Assembly: GCF_012927455.1 (NCBI RefSeq)
Contig: NZ_JABBPE010000016.1
Location: forward strand, 124,001 to 188,000
Direction of reading: 5' to 3'
Length of the DNA stretch: 64,000 nt
Origin: Polaromonas sp.
Lineage (GTDB): Bacteria; Pseudomonadota; Gammaproteobacteria; Burkholderiales; Burkholderiaceae_C
A program made the translations under genes and the position numbers. The notes under the pieces are model-generated. The model had not been told where the DNA came from and ran no database searches. It saw only the letters and a list, made by a program, of their open reading frames with translations. This document shows positions 63,634-64,000 of the stretch, piece after piece. The number at the start of each line of letters is the position of its first letter. The first letter of the stretch is position 1.

Positions 63634-64000
63634 TTACACCGTGGCACCGGCGTTGGGGTCGTTCGGGTCCTCGTCCTTTTTGGTTGGCCCTTTGATCAGG
63701 TCTTCGCGCTTGATGCCCAGCCACATGGCGATGGCGGCCGCCACGAACACCGAAGAATAGATGCCGAACAGAATGCCGATGGTCAGGGCCAGCGCGAAGT
63801 AAAACAGCGTGGGGCCACCGAACAGCAACATCGACAGCACCATGATCTGGGTCGAGCCGTGGGTAATGATGGTGCGGCTGATGGTGGAGGTGATCGCGTT
63901 ATCGATGATTTGCACCGTGTTCATTTTTCGGTAACGGCGAAAATTCTCGCGAATCCGGTCAAAAATTACCACCGATTCATTAACGGAATAGCCCAGTACA
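63634..64000 (-). CDS. secF: Protein translocase subunit SecF, C-terminal part, cut by the window edge
   Basis: Part of SecDF, which uses the proton gradient to help complete protein export. On the minus strand the frame is open to the window end, beginning VLGYSVNESVVIFDRIRENF; the motif GYSVN-(D/E)-x-V-V-x-F-D-R-I-R-E-N is a SecF hallmark. Three membrane-segment regions remain (IMVLSMLLFGGPTLFYFALA, IGILFGIYSSVFVAAAIAMW), then a charged tail with DEDPNDPNAG. The stop is at 63634. The upstream half, and presumably secD, lie outside the window. Confidence 0.96.
   Translation of the reverse strand, partial: VLGYSVNESVVIFDRIRENFRRYRKMNTVQIIDNAITSTISRTIITHGSTQIMVLSMLLFGGPTLFYFALALTIGILFGIYSSVFVAAAIAMWLGIKREDLIKGPTKKDEDPNDPNAGATV

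Overview
The window looks like a contiguous, GC-rich chromosome segment of a betaproteobacterium of the family Comamonadaceae, most like Rhodoferax or Polaromonas. The grounds are protein-level resemblance, gene order (pgk, pyk, fba, purC and purE-purK-Sua5 on one strand; azlC/azlD, fmt, def, LysM protein, dprA, smg), tandem Bug-type receptors, and many short dispersed palindromic repeats. No database search was possible, so the genus is inference. The window opens inside uvrA and closes inside secF. I saw no rRNA, tRNA, CRISPR array, transposase or phage gene.

1-11 kb: truncated uvrA, then a peptide-type ABC transporter (receptor, two permeases, two ATPases) in an overlapping operon with an M19 dipeptidase, a hotdog thioesterase and an EamA exporter. 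11-16.4 kb, minus strand: pyrF, a LysR regulator, two tandem Bug (TctC-like) receptors and an M14 aspartoacylase-like enzyme, plus a decayed copy of the pyrF 3' end. 16.5-19.1 kb: an orphan secreted cytochrome with 11 CXXCH heme sites. 19.3-24.3 kb: EamA exporter, tsaB-rimI-degenerate uracil-DNA glycosylase, dacB, SemiSWEET.

24.4-33.7 kb: accessory genes. These are an unknown protein, a BigR-type persulfide sensor divergent from its persulfide dioxygenase, a PhnA-like protein, an NlpC/P60 lipoprotein, a glycine-rich RRM protein, an AAA+ ATPase facing a ParB-like protein, a PHB-depolymerase-type esterase with a probable ribbon-helix-helix protein, and an amino-acid-type ABC receptor. 33.9-38.3 kb: a chemoreceptor and the purE-purK-Sua5 operon. 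38.4-47.8 kb: a thioredoxin-TPR protein and a complete kdp potassium system (small ORF, kdpF, A, B, C, D, E). This plus-strand block separates purE from purC and the kdp part has a repeat copy on each side.

47.9-64 kb: purC, fba, a PAP2 phosphatase overlapping a lipoprotein hydrolase, pyk, pgk, azlD/azlC, fmt, def, a LysM protein, dprA, smg, a DUF1631 protein and partial secF.

Two repeat families stand out. Repeat A has a GCTATT-N6-ATAGC core, usually with a nearby GCCC/GGGC stem. It occurs at least twelve times, five of them translated inside housekeeping genes. Repeat B is a GC-rich unit of about 90 bp found three times, once between the two transporter permease genes. The most unusual items are the 11-heme cytochrome, the coding copies of repeat A, a 97-bp inverted repeat, an apparent 10-bp duplication that changes the end of kdpF, and the pyrF remnant.
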